Origin: Roseateles_C aquae
Lineage (GTDB): Bacteria; Pseudomonadota; Gammaproteobacteria; Burkholderiales; Burkholderiaceae_C
Length of the DNA stretch: 64,000 bases
NCBI RefSeq assembly: GCF_032337115.1
Contig: NZ_JAVXZY010000012.1
Location: 108,378 to 172,377 of the forward strand
Direction: 5' to 3'
The notes under the pieces were generated by a model. That model had not been told where the DNA came from and made no database searches. It was given only the letters and a program-made list of their open reading frames with translations. Position 1 is the stretch's first letter. The number at the start of each line of letters is the position of its first letter. Both the position numbers and the translations under genes were made by a program. Positions 1 through 9,420 of this stretch are shown here, piece by piece.

Positions 1-347
1 GGATGCATATGGGTGAAGTAGAGCCAGGACAGCCGCTCGGGCGTGCGCAGATGCAGGGTCGAGCACAGCGTCTGGCCGCTCTTGACCATGGCCTCGAAGC
101 GCGGCAGGCCGGCCTCGACGAACTCATGCTGGTATTGCGGAATCAGCGGGATGATCAGCCGCATGAAGCCATCCAGCTCGCCATTGCCCAGCTCCGACAG
201 CTTCTGCGGCGCGCGGCCATTGAAGTAGCTGAAATGCGGTGGCACGTCCTGCACCAGCCAGCGCAGCGCGGCGGGCTCCTGCGCCGCGGCGCCCAGCGCA
301 GCACATGCGCCCAGGGCCAGGCTGGCCAGCGGCCGCGCAAGGCGCAT
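1..347 (-). CDS. Periplasmic solute-binding-like protein, 3' part cut by window edge
   Basis: The first 115 codons are present; the gene runs off the left edge. The start is the ATG whose complement is at 345-347. The N-terminus is a plausible signal peptide (basic residues, a Leu/Ala-rich core, Ala-Ala-Ala-Gln cleavage region near residue 24). The mature part opens with a 'WLVQDVPPHFSYFNG' segment and a 'GNGELDGFMRLIIPLIP' stretch. This resembles the conserved periplasmic amino-acid-binding-like family TIGR02285 (related to SBP family 3), common in beta- and gammaproteobacteria; that assignment is from memory. No ligand can be named. It is divergent from the DUF4124 gene. A TTG one codon upstream is an alternative start. 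Confidence 0.6.
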   Translation of the reverse strand, partial: MRLARPLASLALGACAALGAAAQEPAALRWLVQDVPPHFSYFNGRAPQKLSELGNGELDGFMRLIIPLIPQYQHEFVEAGLPRFEAMVKSGQTLCSTLHLRTPERLSWLYFTHMH

Positions 348-528
348 CAAGGCAAAGGGGCGGCAGGGACGGGGCGGGAACACGAAACAACAGCAGATCG
401 GACCGAGGACAGGGCGATTATCGTTGCTGCTTCAGTCGCAAAAAGCAGAGCGGGGCGGCCGTCAACCCGCTTCGGGTGGCTAACGTTACAGTGGCTTGCC
501 AAAAGCCGCCTGCACCGCCGCCGCCACC

Positions 529-1164
529 ATGCAACGCCTTGCCCCGCTCGCCCTGATCGCCACCTTGCTGCTCGTCACCGGCCCGGCGCTGGCCCAGTAC
601 AAATGCAAGCAGGCCGATGGCGCCATCGTCTTCCAGCAGACGCCCTGCCCCGCCAGCAGCAGCGAGCAGCCCTTGAAGCTCTATGTCAGCCCGGCGCAGC
701 CGCCCTCACCGGCCGCGCAAAGCGAAGCCGCCGCCCGGCTGGCCGAGGCCGAGCAGCGCGGCCGCATCCGCGAGGGCATTGCCGCCGGGCTGCCGGTGGT
801 CGGCATGAGCCGCAGCGAACTGGAGCAGGCCATGGGCCTGCCGCTGCGCATCAACCAGATCGAACAGAGCAGCGGCCTGCGCGAGCAGCTCAGCTACCGC
901 CGTGGCGATCGGCTGTTTCATGTCTATCTGGACAAGGGCCAGGTCACGGCCGTCGAGAACCTCGACCGCAGCGTCGCTGCCCGCGGCGCGCTCGCCCCGG
1001 CCGCCAAGGCCTCGGCCGCGGAGTCCGGCAAGACCTGCCCCTCGGCCCGCGAGATCCGCGACATCGAGATCGAGATCGGCAAGTACATGAACCGCGAGAA
1101 CGCCCAGCTGCAGGCGGAGCTGAACAAGCGGCTGCTCGACGCGCGGGCCTGCCGCGGGCAGTAG
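529..1164 (+). CDS. DUF4124 domain-containing secreted protein
   Basis: A 211-residue protein with an N-terminal signal peptide (residues 1-20, hydrophobic core, cleavage near Ala-Leu-Ala-Gln) followed at once by the DUF4124 signature 'YKCKQADGAIVFQQTPCP', with its two conserved cysteines. The rest is Ala/Glu-rich and helical, with a KxxExxxGxP-type segment ('GMSRSELEQAMGLPLRIN') that resembles SmpA/OmlA-like outer-membrane assembly folds. The function of DUF4124 proteins is unknown; they are envelope proteins. An in-frame ATG at 496 would add 11 residues that do not fit a signal peptide, so 529 is preferred. Its stop lies 6 bp from the convergent trhO stop. Confidence 0.85.
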   Translation: MQRLAPLALIATLLLVTGPALAQYKCKQADGAIVFQQTPCPASSSEQPLKLYVSPAQPPSPAAQSEAAARLAEAEQRGRIREGIAAGLPVVGMSRSELEQAMGLPLRINQIEQSSGLREQLSYRRGDRLFHVYLDKGQVTAVENLDRSVAARGALAPAAKASAAESGKTCPSAREIRDIEIEIGKYMNRENAQLQAELNKRLLDARACRGQ

Positions 1165-1170
1165 GCTGGA

Positions 1171-2037
1171 TCAGCCCTTGGGATCCAGGCGCTTGGCGCG
1201 GGCCAGGCGCCAGGCTTCGTTGGGATCGTCGCCATAGACCTGCTCGGCGCTGGTCGCGGTTTCCTGGCGCTGGGTGTCGATGGCGATGCGTTTGTCGAAC
1301 ACAAAGCATTCGCCCTGCCAGTCGGCCTCGGCATCGGGCATCTGCTCGAAGTAGTTGAGGATGCCGCCGTCCAGCTGGGCGACCTTGAGGCCCTGGGCCT
1401 GCATCCAGCCGCTCATTTTTTCGCAGCGTATGCCACCGGTGCAGTACATGGCCACGGTCTTGCCCTCGCGCTTCCACTCGTCGGCGTGGGTCTGCACATA
1501 GTCGGGGAAGTCGCGGAAATGGCGCACGCCGGGATCGATGGCGCCGGCAAAGCGGCCCAGCCGCCATTCGAAGCTGTTGCGGTTGTCGATCAGCACCACA
1601 TCGTCGCGGCGGATCAGCTCGCGCCAGGCCTGCGGCGAGACATGACTGTCCCGCGCATCGGCCAGGCCGCTGACACCTTCGAGCCCGAAGGCGACCAGCT
1701 CCGGCTTCACATGGACCTTGAGCAGCGTGAACGGCCGCGTCTGGCCGAAGCTGCGCTTGAAATGGATGCCGGTGAAGTGGCCGCCAAACGCAGCATCGGC
1801 TTGCAGCGCCTGTTCAAACGCGTCGAGATCGGCCGCCGTACCGCCCAGCGCCGCCGTGATGCCTTCGGGCGCCAGCAGGATGTTGCCGCCCAAGCGCAGG
1901 CCGCTCGGACCGCAGCGTTCGCGCAGCCGCACGGCGATGGCCTCGGGATCGTCCAGCGCGACGAATTTGTAGAAGGACAGGTGCTCGTGCACCGGCCCGT
2001 CGGCCGCGCCAGGCAGGGGCGCCAGGGCCTCAGACAT
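1171..2037 (-). CDS. trhO: tRNA uridine(34) hydroxylase TrhO (rhodanese-like, UPF0176)
   Basis: A 288-residue protein of the YceA/TrhO family, which uses O2 to hydroxylate uridine 34 of certain tRNAs to ho5U (family knowledge). Visible are the N-terminal acylphosphatase-like half ('SFYKFVALDD', 'GNILLAPEGITAALGG') and the C-terminal rhodanese half with 'VLIDNRNSFEWRLGRF' and the active-site loop 'MYCTGGIRCEK' that carries the catalytic Cys. The C-terminal 'FVFDKRIAI' is also typical. Its ATG lies inside the last codons of the upstream cysteine desulfurase fusion (8-bp overlap, ATGTCTGA), so the two are translationally coupled. The ATG at 2037 is preferred over an upstream frame extension that lies wholly inside the other gene. 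Confidence 0.93.
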   Translation of the reverse strand: MSEALAPLPGAADGPVHEHLSFYKFVALDDPEAIAVRLRERCGPSGLRLGGNILLAPEGITAALGGTAADLDAFEQALQADAAFGGHFTGIHFKRSFGQTRPFTLLKVHVKPELVAFGLEGVSGLADARDSHVSPQAWRELIRRDDVVLIDNRNSFEWRLGRFAGAIDPGVRHFRDFPDYVQTHADEWKREGKTVAMYCTGGIRCEKMSGWMQAQGLKVAQLDGGILNYFEQMPDAEADWQGECFVFDKRIAIDTQRQETATSAEQVYGDDPNEAWRLARAKRLDPKG

Positions 2038-4321
2038 AGAGCGCGCCCTCCAGCGCATCGCTGGGCTGCGGCCACAGCGCCAAGCCGCCGTTGAGCGTGT
2101 AGGCGGCGTCGTGGCCGAGACGGCGCAAGGCCGCGGCGGCCTGGGCGCTGCGATTGCCGCTGCGGCAGAAGAACACCAGCGGCGTTTCCGCCGGCAGGGC
2201 CAGCCACTCGGGCAGGGCGTTGATCAGGCGCGACAGGGGCATGGCCAGCAGCGGCGTGCGCAGGCGGCCATCGAAATCCGGCGTCAGGCTCAGCCGCTGC
2301 TCATAGGGCTCGCGCACATCGATGACGATGGTCTCCGGCTGTTGCTGCAGCAGCACGCGCAGGCCGGCCGGGTCCAGCTCCTGCGGCGCGGCCGCGCAGG
2401 CGTCCTGGCGGGCGCCGCAGGCCAAAGTCTGGTACTCGGTCAGTGCCAATCCCTGTTCCAACGCGGCCTTGCGAGCGGCAAAGGCCTCGGCGTCAAGGCT
2501 GCCATTGAGCACGCCGGCCAGCAGTGGCTGCGCCGCCGCCTCGGCGCTCAGCGTGGTGGCAAAGCGGTTGTCGTAGTCATGGCCCGGGGCCAGCAGGGTT
2601 TGCGGGCCGATGGCGTCGGCCAGGCGCCGCAGCGAATCGGCGAACTGCAGCGGCTCGCTGACGAGGAAATCGCTGCGGCCCAGCGCACCGGGCATCACCG
2701 TGTCGCCGACGAAGGCGACGCGCACTGCCGATTCGCTGGCCGCGTCACTGAGCAGGTAGGCGCAGCTGTCGGCCGTGTGGCCGGGCAGGGCCAGGCGGCG
2801 CAGCGTCTGCTGGCCGAGCGAGAGTTGCGTCTGGCCCAGCGGCCAGCCCAGCGCATCGCGTTCGCAGGCGGCGGCCACGGCGGCCAGCGGTGCGCCGGCG
2901 GCGATGGCCGCGGCCCACAGCGCATCAGCGCTGGAGGCGTGGTCGCCATGGCTGTGGGTGTCCAGCACCGCGCACAGCTGCAGGCCCTGGCACAGCAGCG
3001 TTTGCGCCAGCCGTTCGTTGAGTTCGGGCAGCGGGTCGATGACGACGGCGCGGCGGCTGGCCAGATCGGCAATCAGCCAGCAGCAGGCGCCGTCAACGAC
3101 GTAGCGCGTGATGCCCTCGCCCAGCTCGGCCGGCGTGCCGCCGGGGCTCATGCAGCTGTCGCGCAGCGCTTCGCCGCAGGCGCGGATGCGCGCACAAGCC
3201 TCGTTGATGAAGCCCTCGTCGACGGCCGGGCCGAAGGACAGGCGCACCGCCGAGGCGGTCTGCCAGTCGGGCAGACCCATGGCCTGCAGCACAAAGCTGG
3301 GCTGGGCCTTGGCGGCGCTGCAGGCCGAGCCGCCGCTGACGCGCACATCGGCGGCATCAAACAGATCGAGCAGGATCTTGGAGCTGAGGCCGGGCACCGA
3401 GAAGTTCAGCGTGGTCGGCAGGCTCAATGGCAGCGGGGCATTGAACACCAGGCTGGGAAAGGCCTGCTGCAAGGCCTCGGCCAGGCGGGCACGGAAGCGC
3501 TCCAGTGTGGCCGGGTCGCGGAAGCTGCGGCCATCGTCCAACGCGGCCAGCACGGCGCCGAGGGCGGCAATGCCGGACATGTTCTCGGTGCCCGAGCGCA
3601 GGCTGCCTTCCTGGCCGCCGCCGGCCATCAGCGGCGTGAACGGCGCCGCCTCGCGGACGTAGAGCAGGCCGATGCCCTTGGGTGCATAGAGCTTGTGGCC
3701 GGAGAAGGGCGCGTAGTCGATGCGCCGCCCGGCCAGCCGCAGGCTCAGCTTGCCCAGGGCCTGCACGCCGTCGACCATCCAGAAGCAGGTCGAGCCGGCC
3801 AGCGCCGCTTCGATGCCGTCCAGATCGCTGATCACGCCGGTTTCGTTGTTGGCGGCCATGGTGCAGACCATGCCGGCGCGGGCGGCATGGCGGCGCAGAA
3901 AGTCCAGGTCGTGACGGCCATCGCGGTCGACCGGAATGGCCTGAATGTCGAGATTCAGGCCGAGCAGCTGGTTCCAGTGCTTCAGCGCTTCGGGCACCGC
4001 CTTGTGCTCGGTGGCGCCATAGAGCAGCAGCTCGGCACCCCGATCACCCAGCTCGCGGCGGGCGCGCAGGGCGCTCAGGGCCGACAGCACGCTGGTCTGT
4101 ATGCCCTCGGTGGCGCCGCTCAGGAACAGCAGCTTGCCACCGCCGGTGCCGAGCAGGCGCTGGGCGCGCTGGCGCACCGCATCCATCAGCGCGCGGGCCT
4201 TCAGCCCGGTGCTGTGGATGCTGCTGGGGTTGCCGAAGTCTTCCGCCATGGCCGCCAGCGCGGCCTGGCGGGCCTGGGCGAGGACGGGGGTGGTGGCATT
4301 GGCGTCGAGATAGATTTCCAT
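2030..4321 (-). CDS. Cysteine desulfurase / metallo-beta-lactamase / rhodanese three-domain fusion
   Basis: A 763-residue fusion. Residues 1-390 are a class V PLP aminotransferase of the NifS/IscS type: start 'MEIYLDANATTP', PLP-binding lysine K210 in SGHK, catalytic-type C334 in 'GGSACSAA'. Residues 400-600 are a metallo-beta-lactamase domain of the persulfide dioxygenase/glyoxalase II type: HSHGDH at 456-461, H515 in LPGHT, D540 in VGD, H581 in APGH. Residues 655-760 are a rhodanese domain with C719 in CRSGNRS. All three active sites look complete. Expected chemistry is to take sulfane sulfur from cysteine, carry it as protein persulfide, and oxidise or transfer it. It overlaps trhO, suggesting a link to tRNA modification or to sulfur detoxification. 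The start is the canonical MEIYLDAN Met. Confidence 0.9.
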   Translation of the reverse strand: MEIYLDANATTPVLAQARQAALAAMAEDFGNPSSIHSTGLKARALMDAVRQRAQRLLGTGGGKLLFLSGATEGIQTSVLSALSALRARRELGDRGAELLLYGATEHKAVPEALKHWNQLLGLNLDIQAIPVDRDGRHDLDFLRRHAARAGMVCTMAANNETGVISDLDGIEAALAGSTCFWMVDGVQALGKLSLRLAGRRIDYAPFSGHKLYAPKGIGLLYVREAAPFTPLMAGGGQEGSLRSGTENMSGIAALGAVLAALDDGRSFRDPATLERFRARLAEALQQAFPSLVFNAPLPLSLPTTLNFSVPGLSSKILLDLFDAADVRVSGGSACSAAKAQPSFVLQAMGLPDWQTASAVRLSFGPAVDEGFINEACARIRACGEALRDSCMSPGGTPAELGEGITRYVVDGACCWLIADLASRRAVVIDPLPELNERLAQTLLCQGLQLCAVLDTHSHGDHASSADALWAAAIAAGAPLAAVAAACERDALGWPLGQTQLSLGQQTLRRLALPGHTADSCAYLLSDAASESAVRVAFVGDTVMPGALGRSDFLVSEPLQFADSLRRLADAIGPQTLLAPGHDYDNRFATTLSAEAAAQPLLAGVLNGSLDAEAFAARKAALEQGLALTEYQTLACGARQDACAAAPQELDPAGLRVLLQQQPETIVIDVREPYEQRLSLTPDFDGRLRTPLLAMPLSRLINALPEWLALPAETPLVFFCRSGNRSAQAAAALRRLGHDAAYTLNGGLALWPQPSDALEGALYV

Positions 4322-4516
4322 GCAGGGCTCGCTGAAGGGCCTGGCGCCATGACGGTCTGTCGCGGCCCAGGCAGGCATTCGCGCCGGCTTGTGGCCAGCA
4401 GGTCGGCAATGGTACTCAGCCGCCGCCACGTCGTCATTCGTCAATGGTGAGGCCGGCCTACAATTCCGGGCCGGTTTGCTCCTTGGTACCGGTATCAAGA
4501 GAAAGTGATTGACGCC

Positions 4517-5374
4517 GTGTCCGACCGCCTTGCCGTCCTGCCCCAGTACCTGATGCCCAAGGGCCTGCTGACCCGCCTGGCCGGCAGCTTTGCGCGGGCC
4601 CAGCTCGGCGGCCTGACGACGGCCGTGATCCGCCGCTTCATCGCCCGCTACAACGTGAACATGGCCGAGGCCGCCAATCCCGATCCGGCCGCCTATGCCA
4701 GCTTCAACGATTTCTTCACCCGCGCGCTGAAGCCCGGCGCCCGGCCGCTGGCCAGCGGCGCGCTGATCTGCCCGGTGGACGGCGCCATCAGCCAGTTCGG
4801 CCCTATCGAGCGCGGTCAGATCTTTCAGGCCAAGGGCCACAGCTTCAGCGCCACCGCGCTGGTCGGCGGCGATGCGGCGCTGGCCGCGCAGTTCGACGAC
4901 GGCTATTTCGCCAACCTCTACCTGAGCCCGCGCGACTACCACCGCATCCACATGCCCTGCGCCGGCCGCCTGCTGCGCATGATCCATGTGCCGGGCGAGC
5001 TGTTCTCGGTCAACCCGACCACCGCGCGCGGCGTGCCGGGCCTGTTCGCGCGCAATGAGCGGGTGGTCTGCGTGTTCGAGTCCGACGCGGGCCCGTTCGT
5101 GCTGGTGCTGGTCGGGGCCACCATCGTCGGCTCGATGGCGACCGTCTGGCACGGTGTCGTCAACCCGCCGCGCCCTGGCCAGCCGCGCAGCTGGCATTAC
5201 GAAGACGGCGACATCCGCCTTGCCCAGGGCGAAGAAATGGGCCGCTTCCTGCTCGGCTCGACGGTGGTGATGCTGTTCCCCAAGAGCCGCCCCCTGCAGT
5301 TCAATCCGGCCTGGCAATGCGAAGGCACGCAGCGTGGCAGCGCGGTGCGGCTGGGTGAGTTGATGGCGAGCTGA
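4517..5374 (+). CDS. psd: Phosphatidylserine decarboxylase proenzyme
   Basis: A 285-residue protein that converts phosphatidylserine to phosphatidylethanolamine at the inner membrane. The self-cleavage motif LGST is at residues 246-249, so S248 would become the pyruvoyl group. The PVDG Asp near residue 88 and the YHRIHMP His near 143 complete the Asp-His-Ser triad known for this family. Length and start region ('MSDRLAVLPQYLMPKGLLTRLAG') match bacterial Psd. The chosen start is GTG at 4517; an AGAGAAAG stretch at about 4498-4505 gives it suitable spacing, whereas the in-frame GTG at 4505 is too close. It is divergent from the cysteine desulfurase fusion. Confidence 0.95.
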   Translation: MSDRLAVLPQYLMPKGLLTRLAGSFARAQLGGLTTAVIRRFIARYNVNMAEAANPDPAAYASFNDFFTRALKPGARPLASGALICPVDGAISQFGPIERGQIFQAKGHSFSATALVGGDAALAAQFDDGYFANLYLSPRDYHRIHMPCAGRLLRMIHVPGELFSVNPTTARGVPGLFARNERVVCVFESDAGPFVLVLVGATIVGSMATVWHGVVNPPRPGQPRSWHYEDGDIRLAQGEEMGRFLLGSTVVMLFPKSRPLQFNPAWQCEGTQRGSAVRLGELMAS

Positions 5375-5401
5375 ACCTCGGACCGGCGCGATTCCGTCCA
5401 C

Positions 5402-5421
5402 TAGCCCCCCAATTGAGGGGC
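5402..5421. terminator. Hairpin after psd, possible weak terminator
   Basis: An AGCCCC / GGGGCT stem with an 8-nt loop lies 28 bp after the psd stop. No T-run follows, so it may be a structural or rho-assisted end rather than a true intrinsic terminator. Confidence 0.3.
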
Positions 5422-5586
5422 TGCGTCTGTGTATGGATGGAAGCCGCCAAGACTGCGGGTTAGCATCGTCCCCGCTTGCCGTGAACCACCCCGACAATCA
5501 AACGGCAGTACGCATGACTGTCCCGCTGTCGGCGCTTCAGCAAGCCGGCGCAGGGGCGTCGCTCTATCCATCAAGAACACACATCG

Positions 5587-6726
5587 ATGAAGCTTCTTCT
5601 CGCCGGCATTCCTATCGCCCTGGCCCTGTTTGCCAGCCAGGCTCAGGCCCAGGCGTCGACACCTGTCTACACGTGGCGCAATGTCAGTCAGGCGCTGGGC
5701 GTTCAGGCTGAGAACCTGCAGATGAATGCGCGCGGGCAGCTCTCGGGCAGTGTTCGCTACGAAGGGCATCACTTTGCCTTCCTGTCCAACAGGGACCTGA
5801 CTGGTATTCAGCGCTGGCCTCAGCTTGGCGCTTCAGACAGCATCGCCAAGGCCATCAACGGTGCTGGGCAGATCGCAGGAACGGCAAAGCTTGGCGAGTA
5901 CAACTGGCAGGCCTTCGCGACCGAAGCGGGCGGCGAGCACCCCTATCTCTTGGCCGGAGCCCGAGGCGAGTTCAACGCGGCGGTTGGCATCAACGAGGCA
6001 GGTGCTGTGGCTGGCAATCGCGGCTATTGGGGCGGGCAGCCCAACAGCGCCACGAAGTGGATCGATCATGGGCAAACCGTGATCGAGCTGCCCTCGCTGG
6101 GTGGCGCCAGTACGCTGGCGGCGGGCATCAATGCGGCGGGTCAGGTGGTCGGTGAAGCGCAAGACCAGAACGGCGATCTGCATGCGGTGCTGTGGAGCGT
6201 CAGTGGCCGGGAGGTGCAGGACCTGGGCACCTTGGGTGGGCGTTGGAGTACCGCCAGGGCCTTGAACGACCAGGGGCTGGTCGTGGGCGGCTCGTTCACG
6301 GGTGACGCGGTCGGCTTTCACGCCTTTGCCTACGACAGCGCCAGCCAACAGATGCGCGACCTCGGTACCCTGGGGTGGGGCCAGAGTTTTGCCCGCGCGA
6401 TCAACAACACAGGCATGGTCGGTGGCACGCTGGCGAACGGCTTTATCAGCCCGTCCGATCCCTCGCTCATCGGCCACGCCTTCATCACTGGGGCTCATGC
6501 CCAAGGCATGTGGGACCTCAACAGCTTTGTCCATCTGCAAGACGGCCACTATCTGGCCGATGTGCTGAACATCAACGACGCGGGCCAGATTCTGGCCTTG
6601 GACGAACAAGGCGCAGGCTATCTGCTGACACCACTGCCCTTGCCGGTGCCCGAGCCAGCCGCGTTCAGCTTGCTGCTGGCCGGCCTCTTCGCGCTGCGCG
6701 GCGTGCAACGACGTCGCGGCCACTGA
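5587..6726 (+). CDS. HAF-repeat PEP-CTERM exported protein
   Basis: A 379-residue exported protein. Residues 1-22 are a signal peptide (cleavage at Ala-Gln-Ala-Gln). The body has repeated units of the extracellular 'HAF' type, each with I-N-x-x-G-x-x-x-G ('INGAGQIAG', 'INEAGAVAG', 'INAAGQVVG', 'LNDQGLVVG', 'INNTGMVGG') and often 'DLGTLGG'. The C-terminus (about residues 352-379) is a PEP-CTERM sorting signal: VPEP, a hydrophobic helix, then an Arg cluster. PEP-CTERM proteins are processed by an exosortase/EpsH and are associated with exopolysaccharide and biofilm, so the genome should encode an exosortase elsewhere. No clear ribosome binding site precedes the ATG. Function beyond surface display is unknown. 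Confidence 0.88.
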   Translation: MKLLLAGIPIALALFASQAQAQASTPVYTWRNVSQALGVQAENLQMNARGQLSGSVRYEGHHFAFLSNRDLTGIQRWPQLGASDSIAKAINGAGQIAGTAKLGEYNWQAFATEAGGEHPYLLAGARGEFNAAVGINEAGAVAGNRGYWGGQPNSATKWIDHGQTVIELPSLGGASTLAAGINAAGQVVGEAQDQNGDLHAVLWSVSGREVQDLGTLGGRWSTARALNDQGLVVGGSFTGDAVGFHAFAYDSASQQMRDLGTLGWGQSFARAINNTGMVGGTLANGFISPSDPSLIGHAFITGAHAQGMWDLNSFVHLQDGHYLADVLNINDAGQILALDEQGAGYLLTPLPLPVPEPAAFSLLLAGLFALRGVQRRRGH

Positions 6727-6760
6727 GCCTGATCGTCGCTGTCGCGCGCGGTGTTGCTTG

Positions 6761-7660
6761 CTAGGCCAAGGCCGGCAGCATCGCAATAAAGGCGCGCAGC
6801 GCCGGGCTGGTCTGGCGGCGGCCGGGGTAGTAGAGGGCGAAGCCGGTGCCGTCGGGGCACCAGTCGCCCAGCACCTGGACCAGCCGGCCGGCGGCGAGGT
6901 GCTCGCGGGCCGCGCATTCATAGACATAGGCATAGCCCACGCCTTCCAGCGCCGCCGCGAGCGCGACGCTCTGGTCGTCGACGATCAGCGGCCCGGGCGG
7001 GTCGAGCTTGAGCGCAGCGCCGTCGCGCGGATCGCTGAATTCCCACTGGAACATCGCACCGCTGGCAAAGCGCTGGCGCACGCAGGGCCGCTGCATCAGC
7101 TCACGCGGCTGCAGCGGTGCGGGCTGCGCCACCAGCACACCCGGCGCGGCGACGACGACAAAGCGCTGCGCCGGCCCCAGCGGCACGGCCACCATGTCTT
7201 GCGGCAGCCGCTCGGCAAAGCGCACGCCGGCATCGAAGCCCTGAGCGACGATATCGACCAACGCATCCTGGGTGCACAGCTCCAGCTCGATCTGTGGATG
7301 GGCGCTCAGAAAGCGCGCCGCGATCGGTGCCAGCAGCAGCCGCGCCGCACTGCGTGGCACCGACAGGCGCAGCACGCCGCTGGGCGCTTCCTTCATCGCT
7401 GCCACGTTGGCAAAGGCCTGATCCAGGCTGGCCAGCGCCGGCGCCGCCTGCGCCAGCAGCCGCTCGCCGGCCGCCGTGAGCGCGACGCTGCGGGTGCTGC
7501 GGTTCAGCAACGCCACCCCCAGCTGCGCCTCCAGCCTCTGCATCGCCTGACTGACCGCCGAGGGGCTCAGGCCCAGCGTCAGCGCGGCGCGGCGGTAGCT
7601 GCGGGCGTGGGCGACGGCGGCGAAGATGCGCAGGGGTTGGAGTTCGGGGGTGGGGGTCAT
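6761..7660 (-). CDS. LysR family transcriptional regulator
   Basis: A 299-residue LysR regulator. The N-terminal winged helix-turn-helix covers residues 5-65 ('LRIFAAVAHARSYRRAALTLGLSPSAVSQAMQRLE'), followed by a periplasmic-binding-like effector domain ('GVLRLSVPRSAARLLLAPI'). It belongs to the branch often found beside short-chain dehydrogenases and aldo/keto reductases. It is divergent from the aldo/keto reductase at 8404, the usual LysR arrangement, but here a 478-bp inverted repeat separates them. The start is the ATG at 7660; upstream in-frame sequence has no coding character. The inducer is unknown. Confidence 0.9.
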   Translation of the reverse strand: MTPTPELQPLRIFAAVAHARSYRRAALTLGLSPSAVSQAMQRLEAQLGVALLNRSTRSVALTAAGERLLAQAAPALASLDQAFANVAAMKEAPSGVLRLSVPRSAARLLLAPIAARFLSAHPQIELELCTQDALVDIVAQGFDAGVRFAERLPQDMVAVPLGPAQRFVVVAAPGVLVAQPAPLQPRELMQRPCVRQRFASGAMFQWEFSDPRDGAALKLDPPGPLIVDDQSVALAAALEGVGYAYVYECAAREHLAAGRLVQVLGDWCPDGTGFALYYPGRRQTSPALRAFIAMLPALA

Positions 7661-8403
7661 GGGGGGATTGTTGAGCAAGTCTGCGTCCCATAGGACTGCG
7701 ACTCGTGAGCGGTGCCTTTGTTTCTTTTTTGATTCGCTTCGCGTAGGTGCCGAAGTGGCGTGCATGTGAGCCCGCCGGGATTCCGCCCCGGCTGGCGGGT
7801 AACTTTCTTCTGTCCGGCGACAGAAGAAAGTCACCAAAGAAGAACGCCTGAACGTGCGACTTTACTGAGCAGGTTGCTCGCTAGCGCTCGAACCGAGGTA
7901 GCGACACAAGGGGCAGCTGATCACCGCTAGACGGCTCATAGGGCGGTTCGGCATGCTGGGCTCTGGCAGAACAGCCAACAGCCAACAGCCGCATGTCTTC
8001 GGATGATTGGGTATTCGGTCTTCTTCCAGAGCCCAGCATGCCGAACCAGCGGTGTAGCCGTTTGGCGGTGATCAGCTGCCCCTTCGCGCCAGTGCTTGCC
8101 ACGAGCGTGAGCGAGCGTGCCGCTCGGTCAAGTCGCACGTTTGCATTTCGGGCTCTCTTCTTTGGTGACTTTCTTCTGAGCCAGCAGAAGAAAGTTACCC
8201 GCCAGCCGGGGCGGAATCCCGGCGGGCTCTCACGCACAACGTAAGACCACCAGCGGATAGCTGCTCAACCAAAGCCAAGCCGGCACAACGAAACAGCCCC
8301 CCACTGTTAAGCCCCACCACACACCCCATTCACCTCCCCACGACTTGTGCCCAAGCCCCCCCACCCCGACGATGCAAGCACCTCTTCCAAGGATGCTGAA
8401 ACG
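7661..8403. other. 743-bp intergenic region between divergent LysR and aldo/keto reductase genes
   Basis: This gene-free stretch holds the inverted repeat at 7761-8238. Outside it remain about 100 bp upstream of lysR and 165 bp upstream of the reductase, the latter unusually C/A-rich. No convincing promoter was found. Any LysR-binding site should lie in these flanks. Confidence 0.5.
7761..8238. repeat. 478-bp imperfect inverted repeat (two inverted repeat copies)
   Basis: The stretch reads nearly the same on both strands. The outer arms 7761-7844 and 8157-8238 match almost perfectly over about 80 bp, from GTG-TG-GAGCCCGCCGGG inward to the GTCACCAAAGAAGA segment. Inner arms at about 7909-7967 and 8024-8085 also pair strongly (GGGGCAGCTGATCACCGC to CATGCTGGGCTCTGG). 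The segments between are more diverged. About 56 bp (7968-8023) form the centre. The arms themselves contain the small hairpin AACTTTCTTCTG/CAGAAGAAAGT. It looks like two copies of a roughly 200-bp dispersed repeat placed head to head. A 118-codon open frame on the minus strand (7881-8237) falls inside and is probably not a gene. Confidence 0.8.

Positions 8404-9420
<1,017 letters not shown>

Noticed and set aside
2111..4450. 779-codon plus-strand open frame opposite the desulfurase fusion
   Set aside because: It is the antisense shadow of a high-GC gene; Gln/Arg/Gly-rich with no fold or motif, while the minus strand encodes three clear catalytic domains.
7881..8237. 118-codon minus-strand ORF within the inverted repeat
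   Set aside because: It lies wholly inside repeat arms and reads through palindromes; similar frames are commonly annotated as hypothetical proteins in repeats of this kind, with no sign of a fold.
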